Part shown: in pieces, positions 39,024-48,208 of the stretch
Layout: every line of letters starts with the position of its first letter
Numbering within the stretch: the stretch's first letter is position 1
DNA from: Agromyces sp. Leaf222
Lineage (GTDB): Bacteria; Actinomycetota; Actinomycetes; Actinomycetales; Microbacteriaceae
Length of the DNA: 64,000 nt
NCBI RefSeq assembly: GCF_001421565.1
Contig: NZ_LMKQ01000001.1
Location: 1,921,651 to 1,985,650 of the forward strand
Direction: 5' to 3'
Notes under the pieces: model-generated
The model's database searches: none
Seen by the model: the letters and a program-made list of their open reading frames with translations, nothing else
Told to the model about the DNA's origin: nothing
Made by a program: the position numbers and the translations under genes

Positions 39024-41594
39024 TCAGCCGAGCGCGTCCGCGTCGCGGCCGCGCGCCCGCAGCGCACGCTCCAGTTCGTCGAGCTGCTCGGAGACGAGCC
39101 GGTGCAGCGGAGCGGGCGTGGGATTCGCGGCGAGCCAGCTGCGCGCGGCATCCGCGACCTCGTCGGTGACGAGCGGCGCCGGGAACAGCCGCTTCACGAT
39201 GAGCGAGGCCATCGTGAAGCTGCGCCCGGCCCAGACGGCCTGCAGGATCGCGAAGTACTGCGTCAGCGTCGAGCCGAGCAGGGCCGGCGACGAGGTGCGA
39301 CGCCAGCCGTCGGCGAGCGCCCGTGCGAGGTCGTTCGAGATCGCGGCGTCGGTGGCCACCCGTTGCCACGCGGCATCCTTCACCGCCTGGTCGGGTCGTG
39401 CCGCGCGAGCCGTCTCTGCGAGTCGCCGCCCCTTGGCCGTGTCGTCGAGGGCGAGCGCCGCGGCGATCTCGTCGTCGATCACGTCGTCGGATGCCGCGAC
39501 GAGCGCCGCGCGCGAGATCACGATCTCCCAGCGCAGGTCGAGGTCGACGTCGAGGCCGTCGAGCTTGATGGAGCCGTCGAGCAGGCTGCCGAGCACGTCG
39601 GCATGAGCCGCGGAACTCGCGAGCTGCGTGAACGCCTTCACGAACTGCAGCTGGGCGTCGGACGCGGGCTCGGCGAGTTCGGCGAGGGCCCACACGGCAT
39701 CGCCGGCCTCCGACGCGACGCGTTCGCGGTGCTCGTCGGCGAGGTAGCGCGAGAGCGCCGTCTCGAGGCGGGTGAGGGCGAGGCCGCGCGCCGAGGACTG
39801 GCTCTCGTGGCCGACGCTGCCGAGCACGAGCCGCACGAAGTCGGTCGCCGCGAACTCGGCGTCGCGCACGGCGTCCCACGCGGATCCGAGGATCACGGCG
39901 CGGGCGACCGGGTCGCCGACGTCGCTCAGGCGATCGACGGCCGTCGCGAACGACGCATCGTCGAGCCGCACCTTCGCGTAGGTGAGGTCGTCGTCGTTCA
40001 CGAGCAGCAAGTCGGGGCGGGGGAGTCCCACGAGCTCGGGCACTGGAGTCGACACGCCGTCGACGTCGATCTCGAAGCGGTGGCTGCGCACGAGCGGGGT
40101 GGAGGGGTCGCCCGAGTAGCAGCCCAGTGCCACCCGATGCGGACGAAGGGTCGGGTGCGCGTCGGCCGCCGTCTGCTCGATGACGGCCGAGGTGATCGTG
40201 CCGGATTCGTCGGTCTCGAGCACCGGGCGGAGCGTGTTGACGCCCGCGGTCTCGAGCCAGAGCTCGGACCAGCGGGTGAGGTCGCGGCCGCTCGCGCGCT
40301 CGAGCTCGTCGAGCAGGTCGCGGAGTGTCGCGTTGCCGTCGGCGTTGGCACGCAGGTACGCGCCGACGCCCTGCTGGAACGCCTCGAGCCCGACCCAGGC
40401 GACGAGCTGCTTCAGCACTGAGGCGCCCTTGTCGTAGGTGATCGCGTCGAAGTTGACCTCGACATCGGCGAGCGATTCGATGGGGGCGACGATCGGATGC
40501 GTCGACGGCAGCTGATCCTGCTCGGCGGCGTACGTCTTCTCGTCGCTCGCGAAGGTCGCCCAGACGCCCGTGAACTCGGTGACCTGCGAGGTCGCGAGCG
40601 TCGAGGCCCACGTGGCGAACGACTCGTTCAGCCACAGGTCGTTCCACCAGCGCATGGTGACCGAGTCGCCGAACCACATGTGCGAGAGCTCGTGCAGGAT
40701 GACGATGGCGCGCTGCTCGCGTCGTGCGTCGGAGACCCGCGACCGGAACAGGTAGTTCTCGTTGAACGTGACGGCGCCGACGTTCTCCATGGCGCCCCAG
40801 TTGTACTCGGGCACGAAGATCTGGTCGTACTTGCCGAACGGGTACGGCACGCCGAACGCCCGCTCGTAGAACGCGAGGCCCGCCTGGACGGTGTCGAACA
40901 TCACGTCGGGCTCGGCATGCTGCGCGAGCGATGCCCGGGTGAAGACCCCGAGCGGGATGTCGCGGCCGTCGGCGCTCGTCGCGCTGCCGTGCCAGTGGGC
41001 GTAGGCGCCGGCGACGATCGCGACGATGTAGCTGGAGATCACCGGGCCGGTCTCGAACGCCCAGACCGCGGCATCCGTCGTCGACGACGATGCGACGGGC
41101 GCGGGCGTCGGCGCGTTGCTCAGCACGACCCAGTGCGACGGTGCCGTGATCGTGAACCGCACCGCGGCCTTCAGGTCGGGCTGGTCGAACACCGCGTAGA
41201 CCCGGTTCGCCTCGGCGACGGCGAACTCGGTGTAGAGGTAGACGGCGTCGTCGACGGGGTCGACGAAGCGGTGCAGGCCCTCGCCCGTGTTCGTGTACGC
41301 GCACGTGCTCACGACACGGAGCTCGTTCGCGGCTGCGAGCCCGTCGAGCCTGATGCGCCCGCCATCGGATGCCGCGGCCGGGTCGATCGTGCGCCCGTTC
41401 AACGTGATCGCGTGCACCTCGCGCGTCGTCGCCTCGATGAACGTCGCGGAGCCCGGCACCGCGGCGAACCGCACGACCGTCGTCGACGCGAACGTCTCGT
41501 CGCCGGTGAGGTCGAGCTCGACCTCGTACGAGACGTCGGCGATGATCGCCGCGCGCTCCTCGGCTTCGATACGGGTGAGATCGGCAGCGGGCAT
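39024..41594 (-). CDS. pepN: Aminopeptidase N (M1 zinc metallopeptidase), first copy
   Basis: An 856-aa cytosolic M1 aminopeptidase that trims N-terminal residues from peptides. Hallmarks: GAMENVGAVTFNE (substrate alpha-amine site), the zinc motif HELSHMW with the distal Glu in NDLWLNESFA, and the C-terminal ERAP-like helical domain. It is paralogous to the gene at 45503-48052; the two share a 44-bp identical stretch. The ATG at 41594 follows CGGAGGCC. The position near glbO and rpiB/nei matches pepN of M. tuberculosis, so either copy could be the original. Confidence 0.95.
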   Translation of the reverse strand: MPAADLTRIEAEERAAIIADVSYEVELDLTGDETFASTTVVRFAAVPGSATFIEATTREVHAITLNGRTIDPAAASDGGRIRLDGLAAANELRVVSTCAYTNTGEGLHRFVDPVDDAVYLYTEFAVAEANRVYAVFDQPDLKAAVRFTITAPSHWVVLSNAPTPAPVASSSTTDAAVWAFETGPVISSYIVAIVAGAYAHWHGSATSADGRDIPLGVFTRASLAQHAEPDVMFDTVQAGLAFYERAFGVPYPFGKYDQIFVPEYNWGAMENVGAVTFNENYLFRSRVSDARREQRAIVILHELSHMWFGDSVTMRWWNDLWLNESFATWASTLATSQVTEFTGVWATFASDEKTYAAEQDQLPSTHPIVAPIESLADVEVNFDAITYDKGASVLKQLVAWVGLEAFQQGVGAYLRANADGNATLRDLLDELERASGRDLTRWSELWLETAGVNTLRPVLETDESGTITSAVIEQTAADAHPTLRPHRVALGCYSGDPSTPLVRSHRFEIDVDGVSTPVPELVGLPRPDLLLVNDDDLTYAKVRLDDASFATAVDRLSDVGDPVARAVILGSAWDAVRDAEFAATDFVRLVLGSVGHESQSSARGLALTRLETALSRYLADEHRERVASEAGDAVWALAELAEPASDAQLQFVKAFTQLASSAAHADVLGSLLDGSIKLDGLDVDLDLRWEIVISRAALVAASDDVIDDEIAAALALDDTAKGRRLAETARAARPDQAVKDAAWQRVATDAAISNDLARALADGWRRTSSPALLGSTLTQYFAILQAVWAGRSFTMASLIVKRLFPAPLVTDEVADAARSWLAANPTPAPLHRLVSEQLDELERALRARGRDADALG
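41249..41292. repeat. Direct repeat A (44 bp) shared by the two pepN genes
   Basis: This stretch is identical base for base to 47704-47747 and codes for the TGEGLHRFVDPVD region of both PepN proteins. The copies are 6.4 kb apart in the same orientation. Confidence 0.9.
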
Positions 41595-41642
41595 GGGCGT
41601 GGCCTCCGAGTGGTCGTTGACGGGCCAGCCCAGCCTACTGAG

Positions 41643-42326
41643 TCAGGCCGAGCCGGCACGGGGGAGCAGGCCGTGCTCGTACGCGTAGATCACCAGCTGC
41701 ACGCGGTCGCGGGCGTCGAGCTTGAGGAGCACGCGTCCGACGTGCGTCTTCACGGTCGACTCCGAGAGCACGAAGTCGGCCGCGATCTCGGTGTTGCTCC
41801 GGCCCTCTGCGATGGCGATGAGGATCTCGTGCTCGCGGGCGGTCAGCGACGACAGCCCGGGCGCCTCGGCGGCCGCCGGGCGGGGCAGCTCGGCGCCGAA
41901 CAGCTCGATCATGCGGCGCGTGACCCGGGGTGCGAGCGCGGCCTCGCCCGCGTGCACCGTTCGGATCGCACCCGCCAGCTCGACCGGGCGCGAGTCCTTC
42001 AGCAGGAATCCGCTCGCGCCGGCGCGGATCGCCGCGAAGGCGTACTCGTCGAGGTCGAACGTGGTCAGCACGAGCACCCGGGTGGGTCGGCCGCCCGCCA
42101 CGATCGCCTCGGTCGCCGCGATGCCGTCGACCCCCGGCATCCGCACGTCCATGAGCATGACGTCGACGTCGAGGGCGGCGACCAGGTCGATCGCGCTGCC
42201 TCCGTCGTTCGCCTCGCCGACGACGACGAGGTCGGGTTCGGCCTCGAGCACCATGCGGAGGCCGGTGCGCACGAGCGCCTGGTCGTCGGCGATGGCGACT
42301 CGGATGGGCCGGCCGGCGGTGCTCAT
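41643..42326 (-). CDS. NarL/LuxR-family response regulator
   Basis: A 227-aa transcription factor. The receiver domain has the acidic pair in IADDQALVR and phospho-acceptor Asp60 in LMDVRMPG, with Lys in LLKDSRP. The C-terminal LuxR-type HTH is SSLTAREHEILIAIAEGRSNTEIAADFVLSESTVKTHV (about 155-195). It overlaps the upstream kinase gene by 4 bp (ATGA), so it is the partner of that kinase. Most likely it regulates the ABC transporter encoded just upstream in the same direction, but no binding site is proven. Confidence 0.93.
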   Translation of the reverse strand: MSTAGRPIRVAIADDQALVRTGLRMVLEAEPDLVVVGEANDGGSAIDLVAALDVDVMLMDVRMPGVDGIAATEAIVAGGRPTRVLVLTTFDLDEYAFAAIRAGASGFLLKDSRPVELAGAIRTVHAGEAALAPRVTRRMIELFGAELPRPAAAEAPGLSSLTAREHEILIAIAEGRSNTEIAADFVLSESTVKTHVGRVLLKLDARDRVQLVIYAYEHGLLPRAGSA

Positions 42327-43621
42327 GGGCGCTCCTCCTCGGGTTCGGCGCCCTCGTCGCGGGAGCTGAGCTCGGCGTGCAGCCGCCAGCCGCGGATGGA
42401 GCGGGGACCGGCCTCGAGCGTGCCCCCGTACAGCGCCACGCGTTCGCGCATGCCGACGAGGCCGTGACCGCCGCTCGCGACCTCGGGGTTCGAGGCGGCG
42501 GTCGCGTCGTCGACGACGTCGACGTGCACCACGGCATCGACGTGCGCGACACGGACCTCCACCGCATGCGCCGTCGCGGCGTGCCGGAGCGCGTTCGTGA
42601 GGCCCTCCTGCACGATCCGGTAGACCGTGAGCTGCAGGTTGGGGTCCTCGATCGGCGGACCCGCGGTGGTCAGCTGCACCGGGAGGCCGGCCGAACGGAA
42701 GCGCTCGACGAGCGCCGGGATCGCGGCAGCACCCGGCTGCGGCGCCAGTTCTTCGGAGGTCACGGCGGGCTCGGAGAGCACCCCGAGCATGCGCCGCATG
42801 TCGGCGAGGGCGGATCGACCGGTCTCGGCGACGAGCCGCATCGCCTCGGCGGCCCGATCGGGATCGCGGCCGGCGATCGCCGAGGAGCCGTCGGCCAGGG
42901 TCACCATGACCGTGAGGCCGTGGGAGACGATGTCGTGCATCTCGCGGGCGATCCTCGAGCGTTCGACCGCCGTCGCGAGGCGCGCCTGCTGGTCGCGTTC
43001 GCGGGCGAGGTCGTGTGCCCTCGCGATCAGGGCGTTCAGATAGCGACGTCGGTTGCCGACGGTCACGCCGATGAGCGTCGCGATCAGCAGCAGCACCGTG
43101 AACTGCGTCGCGGATGCCGGTGCGTCGGCGCCGAACGGCGCGACGGTGTCGTCGGCGTGCGCCCAGACCGCGATGTACGACGATGCCGTCGCCACGACGA
43201 CCGAACCGCCGAACCCGATCCACGCGGAACGGGTGGAGCCGTAGACGGCCAGCGCGTAGAGCCCGAGCAGCATCGGAAACACATCGGTCGACCCGAACGG
43301 GTACACCACGAGGCAGACGCTCCACGAGACCACCAGGAGCAGCCAGGGGCGGCGCCGGCGGAAGAGCAGGATCGCGGCGCCGGCGACGGCGATGGCGACG
43401 AGCTGCGCGATCGTGATCCAGAGCGGCGGCGGCGTCGGGCCGAACCCGAGCACGAGCGAGCCGATGAACGTCGGCACGACGTAGAGGGCCGCGATCAGCG
43501 AGTCGGTGAGCCACGGATGCCGCGCCCAGAACTGGCGCACCACCCCGGGCGGCTTGGGCAGACGCAGTTCTCCCCCGACCACCGAAGCCGGGTAGCCGGG
43601 GGAGAAGGATGCGTCCGACAT
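42323..43621 (-). CDS. Sensor histidine kinase (HisKA_3, LiaS/DesK-like)
   Basis: A 432-aa membrane kinase. About five hydrophobic segments fill residues 40-190 with little extracytoplasmic sequence. It is followed by the dimerisation helix ERSRIAREMHDIVSHGL with phospho-acceptor His229, and a C-terminal ATPase with the HGLVGMRERV G-box. Kinases with almost no external domain often sense membrane or transporter state, as in bacitracin-type modules. The ATG at 43621 is 10 bp after the permease gene and 7 nt after a TAGAGT box. Confidence 0.92.
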   Translation of the reverse strand: MSDASFSPGYPASVVGGELRLPKPPGVVRQFWARHPWLTDSLIAALYVVPTFIGSLVLGFGPTPPPLWITIAQLVAIAVAGAAILLFRRRRPWLLLVVSWSVCLVVYPFGSTDVFPMLLGLYALAVYGSTRSAWIGFGGSVVVATASSYIAVWAHADDTVAPFGADAPASATQFTVLLLIATLIGVTVGNRRRYLNALIARAHDLARERDQQARLATAVERSRIAREMHDIVSHGLTVMVTLADGSSAIAGRDPDRAAEAMRLVAETGRSALADMRRMLGVLSEPAVTSEELAPQPGAAAIPALVERFRSAGLPVQLTTAGPPIEDPNLQLTVYRIVQEGLTNALRHAATAHAVEVRVAHVDAVVHVDVVDDATAASNPEVASGGHGLVGMRERVALYGGTLEAGPRSIRGWRLHAELSSRDEGAEPEEERP

Positions 43622-43628
43622 GTACGGG

Positions 43629-43634
43629 ACTCTA
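43629..43634 (-). promoter_or_regulatory. -10 box TAGAGT of the kinase gene, overlapping the permease stop codon
   Basis: On the minus strand the TAG of TAGAGT (43634-43632) is the stop codon of the permease gene, and the box ends 7 nt before the kinase ATG. It would let the two-component genes be expressed independently of the ABC genes. Confidence 0.4.
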
Positions 43635-44486
43635 CGCGTCCCGTCGCTTCAGCAGCGCGGCGGCGCCGACGACGGATGCCGCGACCCAGCCGAGCACGAT
43701 CAGCAGGTTCAGCCACACGCCGAGGGCGTCGCCGGACGGGCCCGCGGTCGTCGACGTGAACATGTTCATGCCGGCGCTCGAGAGCAGGTACGGAACCAGG
43801 TCCTGGGCCCACTCGGCGGGGATCATCGCGAGCACCGTCGGCAGCAGCAGGATGAGCCCGAGCACTGCCGCGATGCCGCCGGCACTGCTGCGGAGCATCG
43901 TGCCCACGCCGAGCGCGAAGACCGACACGAGCGCGAGGTAGAGCGCGCCGCCGAGCAGCGGCAGGAACACGGCCGGGTCGGTCAGGCTCGCGGAGACGTC
44001 GCTGCCGGCGAACACCGCCGACGAGACCGCGAAGGCCAGCAGGTTGGCGACGAGGCCGACCACGAACGTCGCGACGAACAGCACGACGGCCTTGGCCGCG
44101 AGCGCCGGGAGCCGCTTGGGCACGGCCGTGAGCGTCGAGCGGATCATGCCCGTGGTGTACTCGCCGCTGATCACGAGCACGCCGAGCACGCCGGCGACGA
44201 GCTGGCCGAAGTAGACGCCGAACACCGAGGCCTGCAGCACGAGCTGCGCCTGCTGGTCGGCCGGTGCCGCGCCGACGTCGAGCCCGCCGCCCATGCCGCC
44301 GACCATGCTCAGCGACATGATGAGCGCCATGCCGAGGGAGATCGCGATCACGATGAGGTACGACCACGTGGTCGAGCGGAGGCTGCGGAGCTTGATCCAC
44401 TCGGAGCGGAGCACGCCGGCGAAGGTCAGCGAGGTGGGGCGGGTGCGCTGCGAGGGGTGCGCCTGCTGTGCGGTGATGGCGGTCAT
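43632..44486 (-). CDS. ABC transporter permease (ABC-2 / BcrB type)
   Basis: A 284-aa membrane protein with six hydrophobic segments. It opens with LRSEWIKLRSLRSTTWSYL (about 28-46), the common start of ABC-2 permeases in actinobacteria, and has LVISGEYTTGMIRSTLTAVPKR (about 105-125), the cytosolic coupling loop of the BcrB-like group. The ATG at 44486 overlaps the ATPase stop by 4 bp. Together they form an export module next to a two-component system. Substrates of such modules range from peptides to antibiotics and cannot be read here. Confidence 0.88.
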   Translation of the reverse strand: MTAITAQQAHPSQRTRPTSLTFAGVLRSEWIKLRSLRSTTWSYLIVIAISLGMALIMSLSMVGGMGGGLDVGAAPADQQAQLVLQASVFGVYFGQLVAGVLGVLVISGEYTTGMIRSTLTAVPKRLPALAAKAVVLFVATFVVGLVANLLAFAVSSAVFAGSDVSASLTDPAVFLPLLGGALYLALVSVFALGVGTMLRSSAGGIAAVLGLILLLPTVLAMIPAEWAQDLVPYLLSSAGMNMFTSTTAGPSGDALGVWLNLLIVLGWVAASVVGAAALLKRRDA

Positions 44487-45394
44487 CGGACGGCCTCCGT
44501 ACGGTATTCGACGGCGTCGGAGGTCAGGGCCATGTAGGCCTCCTCGAGCGACGCGCTGAGCGGGGTGAGTTCGTGGATGGCGAGTCCGTGCTGTGCGGCG
44601 AGGTCGCCGATGCCGGATGCCGGGAGGCCGGTCACCTCGAGCACGCCCGCCTCCGAGCGGATCACTGCGATCTCGGGGGCGGCGAGCAGCTCGGCGAGCT
44701 GCGAGGCGTGCGGTGAGCGCACGAGCACCCGCGCTCGCGTGCCGCCGGCGATGATGTCGGCGACCGGTGCGTCGGCGATGATCTCGCCGCGTCCGAGCAC
44801 GATGAGGTGGTCGGCCGTGAGCGCCATCTCGCTCATGAGGTGCGAGGAGAGGAAGATCGTGCGGCCCTCGGATGCGAGGTGGCGCACGAACTGGCGCACC
44901 CACAGCACGCCCTCGGGGTCGAGGCCGTTGACCGGTTCGTCGAGGATGAGCGTCGCCGGGTCTCCGAGCATCGCAGCGGCGATGCCGAGTCGCTGGCCCA
45001 TGCCGAGCGAGAATCCGCCGACGCGCTTGCGGGCGACGGACTCGAGGCCGGTGAGCTCGATGACCTCGCGCACCCGGCTCGCGCCGATGCCGTGCGTGGC
45101 CGCCATCGCGAGCAGGTGGTTGTAGGCGCTGCGGCCGGTGTGCACGGCCTTCGCGTCGAGCAGTGCGCCCACCTCGTGGAGCGGGGCTCGATGCGCCGCG
45201 TACGGCTTGCCGTTGACGCTCACGCTGCCGGCACTCGGTCGGTCGAGCCCGACGATCATGCGCATCGTGGTGGACTTGCCGGCGCCGTTGGGTCCGAGGA
45301 ATCCGGTGACCTGTCCTGGCCGGACGGTGAAACTGATGTCGTTGACGGCGGTCTTCGCGCCGTAGCGCTTGACGAGCCCTTCTGCCGTGATCAT
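44483..45394 (-). CDS. ABC transporter ATP-binding protein (BcrA type)
   Basis: A 303-aa ATPase with GPNGAGKST (about 38), FSLGMGQRLGIA as a degenerate signature (family-typical SLGMxQRLGIA), LILDEPVNGLD and the H-loop SSHLMSEM. A C-terminal extension of about 90 residues is typical of BcrA-like ATPases. The ATG at 45394 is chosen because a TAACGT box ends 7 nt before it; the frame is open 12 codons further, across that promoter. First gene of the ABC/two-component unit. Confidence 0.92.
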   Translation of the reverse strand: MITAEGLVKRYGAKTAVNDISFTVRPGQVTGFLGPNGAGKSTTMRMIVGLDRPSAGSVSVNGKPYAAHRAPLHEVGALLDAKAVHTGRSAYNHLLAMAATHGIGASRVREVIELTGLESVARKRVGGFSLGMGQRLGIAAAMLGDPATLILDEPVNGLDPEGVLWVRQFVRHLASEGRTIFLSSHLMSEMALTADHLIVLGRGEIIADAPVADIIAGGTRARVLVRSPHASQLAELLAAPEIAVIRSEAGVLEVTGLPASGIGDLAAQHGLAIHELTPLSASLEEAYMALTSDAVEYRTEAVR

Positions 45395-45401
45395 GCCTGC
45401 A

Positions 45402-45407
45402 ACGTTA
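45402..45407 (-). promoter_or_regulatory. -10 box TAACGT of the ABC operon, leaderless geometry
   Basis: On the minus strand TAACGT ends 7 nt before the ATPase ATG at 45394. The large palindrome at 45446-45495 lies 38 nt further upstream. Confidence 0.45.
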
Positions 45408-45445
45408 CGGATCGGCGGAGGGCCGCACATCCGCCTCGCGAATGG

Positions 45446-45495
45446 TCCGGGGCGGGGCGAGGTGGTACCGCGGTACCACGTCGCCCCGCCCCGGA
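45446..45495. terminator. Near-perfect 50-nt palindrome between pepN (second copy) and the ABC operon
   Basis: Outer 15-bp arms (45446-45460 / 45481-45495) enclose, after one G each side, a perfect 18-bp palindrome GTGGTACCGCGGTACCAC (45462-45479). As RNA it makes a stem of more than 20 bp just after the leftward pepN stop (45503), so it is a strong terminator candidate. As DNA its core could also be an operator for the ABC operon promoter at 45402. Confidence 0.7.
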
Positions 45496-45502
45496 TCGGC
45501 TG

Positions 45503-48052
45503 TCAGGCCTGCTGCGCGTCGCGCTCCTGCGCCACGAGGGCGCGGTCGACGCCGGCGAGGCGCTCGATGACGAGGCGGCGCAGGGCCGGCACGTCGGGGT
45601 GCGCGTCGAGCCACGCACGGCTCGCGTCGGCGAGCCCCCGGTTCGCGAGCGGCGAGGGGTACAGGCCGTCGACGAGCTTCTCGGCGATCGCATAGCTGCG
45701 GGACTCCCAGACGGGCTCGAGCATCGCGAAGTACCGCTCGACGAACGACTCGAGCAGGGCCGGATCGGTGGTGCGCACGAACCCGGCGGCCGACTCGCGC
45801 ACGATCGTGTTCGTCGCGGTGTCGACGTCGACGAGCGACGACCAGGCGCGCTCCTTGCCGTCGACGGTCTGGATCGCCGCTCGTGCGTGGGCGGCCGACT
45901 GCTGGCCGGTGGCCGTGTTGTCGTCGGCGAGTCGCGCGTCGATCTCGGCGTCGCCGGCGCGGCCCGCGGCGACGAGCGCGATGAGCAGGCGCCATCCGAG
46001 GTCGGCGTCGATCTCGAGGCCGTCGAGCTGCAGGTCGCCCGAGAAGAGTGCCGCGAGCTCGTCGACGTGGGAGCCGTGCTCGGCGATGCCGGCGAAGTTC
46101 GTCGTGAACTGGAACTGCGCGTCGCTGCCGGCCGTCGCCTCCTGTGCGAGGCGCCAGAAGCCGTCGGCGACGGCGCGGAGGGCGTCGTCCTGCCGGTCGG
46201 GCGCCGTGTACGCGCCTGCGGCGAGCGCCGCGTTGGCGAGCACGATGCGCAGGGTGGTCGACTCGGTCTCGCTCGCGATGTTGCCGAGCACGAGGGCGAG
46301 GTAGTCGCTCGCGCGCGTCTCGCCGTCGCGCGTGGCGTCCCACACCGAGCTCCAGACGAGGGCGCGGGCCAGCGGGTCCTCGATCTCGCTGAGGTTGGCG
46401 AGTGCGACGCCGTGCGAGGCGTCGTCGAGGCGGATCTTCGCGTAGGCGAGGTCGTCGTCGTTCAGCAGCACGAGCGCGGGGCGCGAGAGGCCGACGAGCT
46501 CGGCGACCTCGGTGCGCTCGCCGTCGACGTCGAGTTCGACGCGGTGGTCGCGCACGAGCTTGCCGTCGACGAGGTTGTAGAAGCCGATCGCGAGGCGGTG
46601 CGGGCGGATCGTGGGGTAGTCGGCTGGCGCCGACTGCAGCACCGTGAACGCCGTGATCCGGCCCTCGGCATCGGTCTCGATCTCGGGGCGCAGCGTGTTG
46701 ACGCCCGAGGTCTCGAGCCACAGCTTCGACCACTCGGAGAGGTCTCGCCCGCTGGCTGCCTCGAGCTCGACGAGCAGGTCGGCGAGGGTCGTGTTGCCCC
46801 ACTGGTGCTTCTTGAAGTACGCCGAGACGCCCGCGAAGAAGGCGTCGATGCCGACCCAGGCGACGAGCTGCTTCAGCACCGAGCCGCCCTTGGCGTACGT
46901 GATGCCGTCGAAGTTGACGAGCACGTCTTCGAGGTCGTTGATGGTCGCCACGATCGGGTGGGTCGAGGGCAGCTGGTCCTGGCGGTAGGCCCAGCTCTTC
47001 TCCATGGAGTTGAACGTGGTCCAGGCCTCGGTCCACTCGGTGGCCTCTGCGGTGGCGATGGTCGACGCCCACTCGGCGAACGACTCGTTCAGCCACAGGT
47101 CGTTCCACCACTTCATGGTCACGAGGTCGCCGAACCACATGTGGGCGAGCTCGTGCAGGATCGTGACGACGCGACGCTCGCGGATGGCGTCGGTGACCTT
47201 CGAGCGGAACACGTACGCCTCGGTGAAGGTGACGGCACCCGCGTTCTCCATCGCGCCCGCGTTGTACTCGGGCACGAAGAGCTGGTCGTACTTCGGGAAC
47301 GGGTAGGCGATGTCGAACTTCGCCTCGAAGTACTCGAAGCCCTGCTTCGTCTTCTCGAAGACGTAGTCGGCGTCGAGGTACTGCGACAGGCTCTTGCGGC
47401 TGAACACGCCGAGCGGGATGACGCGGCCGTCGGAGCTCGTGAGCTCGTCGCGCACGACCGCGTAGGGGCCGGCGATGAGGGCGGTGATGTAGCTCGAGAT
47501 GCGCTGGGTGGGCTCGAACGCCCACGTCTTCGCACCCTCGTGCGCGTCGACGGGCTCGGGCGTGGCCGAGTTCGACACGACCTCCCAGTGCGCGGGCGCG
47601 GTGACCGTGAACCGGAACGCCGCCTTCAGGTCGGGCTGCTCGAACACGGCGAACATGCGCCGCGAGTCGGGCACCTCGAACTGGGTGTAGAGGTACACCT
47701 CGCCGTCGACGGGGTCGACGAAGCGGTGCAGGCCCTCGCCCGTGTTCATGTAGCGGCCGTCGGCCTCGACGACGAGCTCGTTCTGCGCGGCGAGGTTCGG
47801 CAGCTGGATGCGCACGCCGTCGCTGACCTCGGAGGGGTCGAGCTCGACGCCGTTGAGGCTGACGCGGTGCACGGCCGCGGTGATGGCGTCGATGAAGGTC
47901 GAGGCGCCTTCGGTGGCGTCGAACCGCACCGTGGTCGTCGTCTTGAAGACCTCGGGGCCGGTGGTCACGTCGAGCACGACGTCGTAGTCGTGCACGGTGA
48001 CGAGCGCCGCGCGCTCCTCGGCTTCGGATCGGGTGAGGTTCTCTCCAGGCAC
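45503..48052 (-). CDS. pepN: Aminopeptidase N (M1 zinc metallopeptidase), second copy
   Basis: An 849-aa paralogue of the gene at 39024-41594. The M1 set is complete: GAMENAGAVTFTE, the zinc motif HELAHMWFGD and NDLWLNESFAEW with the third ligand Glu. I chose the GTG at 48052 because AAGGAG lies 5 nt before it; the frame can open at 48097, but that codon lies at about the predicted transcription start. Both copies appear intact, so they may differ in peptide preference or regulation. A strong palindrome follows the stop. Confidence 0.94.
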   Translation of the reverse strand: MPGENLTRSEAEERAALVTVHDYDVVLDVTTGPEVFKTTTTVRFDATEGASTFIDAITAAVHRVSLNGVELDPSEVSDGVRIQLPNLAAQNELVVEADGRYMNTGEGLHRFVDPVDGEVYLYTQFEVPDSRRMFAVFEQPDLKAAFRFTVTAPAHWEVVSNSATPEPVDAHEGAKTWAFEPTQRISSYITALIAGPYAVVRDELTSSDGRVIPLGVFSRKSLSQYLDADYVFEKTKQGFEYFEAKFDIAYPFPKYDQLFVPEYNAGAMENAGAVTFTEAYVFRSKVTDAIRERRVVTILHELAHMWFGDLVTMKWWNDLWLNESFAEWASTIATAEATEWTEAWTTFNSMEKSWAYRQDQLPSTHPIVATINDLEDVLVNFDGITYAKGGSVLKQLVAWVGIDAFFAGVSAYFKKHQWGNTTLADLLVELEAASGRDLSEWSKLWLETSGVNTLRPEIETDAEGRITAFTVLQSAPADYPTIRPHRLAIGFYNLVDGKLVRDHRVELDVDGERTEVAELVGLSRPALVLLNDDDLAYAKIRLDDASHGVALANLSEIEDPLARALVWSSVWDATRDGETRASDYLALVLGNIASETESTTLRIVLANAALAAGAYTAPDRQDDALRAVADGFWRLAQEATAGSDAQFQFTTNFAGIAEHGSHVDELAALFSGDLQLDGLEIDADLGWRLLIALVAAGRAGDAEIDARLADDNTATGQQSAAHARAAIQTVDGKERAWSSLVDVDTATNTIVRESAAGFVRTTDPALLESFVERYFAMLEPVWESRSYAIAEKLVDGLYPSPLANRGLADASRAWLDAHPDVPALRRLVIERLAGVDRALVAQERDAQQA
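47704..47747. repeat. Direct repeat B (44 bp) shared by the two pepN genes
   Basis: Identical to 41249-41292. Further shorter identical runs occur around the HExxH/NDLWLNESF regions (near 40620 and 47080) and near 40395 and 46855. Confidence 0.9.
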
Positions 48053-48105
48053 GTGGGCTCCTTCGCGGATATCTGCGCGGCTCGTGGCCGCGGGCAACGC
48101 GATCC

Positions 48106-48111
48106 AGCCTA
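48106..48111 (-). promoter_or_regulatory. -10 box TAGGCT of the second pepN gene
   Basis: TAGGCT on the minus strand lies 53 nt before the GTG at 48052, leaving a leader that carries the AAGGAG ribosome site. A similar TAGGCT precedes the first pepN gene (about 41632-41637). Confidence 0.45.
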
Positions 48112-48208
48112 GCCGTCGCGCCAGATGCCCGGCACGGCCGATTCGGGTTCGTCGAAGGGCTCCGAGCGAGCGGATGCCGCGCCGCGGCGTCGTGCGCTCG
48201 GGTCGGGG

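Noticed and set aside
44807..48112. A 1101-codon open frame on the plus strand opposite pepN and the ABC ATPase
   Set aside because: The minus-strand products carry intact zinc and Walker motifs; this frame gives repetitive Val/Glu/Arg/Asp sequence typical of antisense frames in G+C-rich genes.
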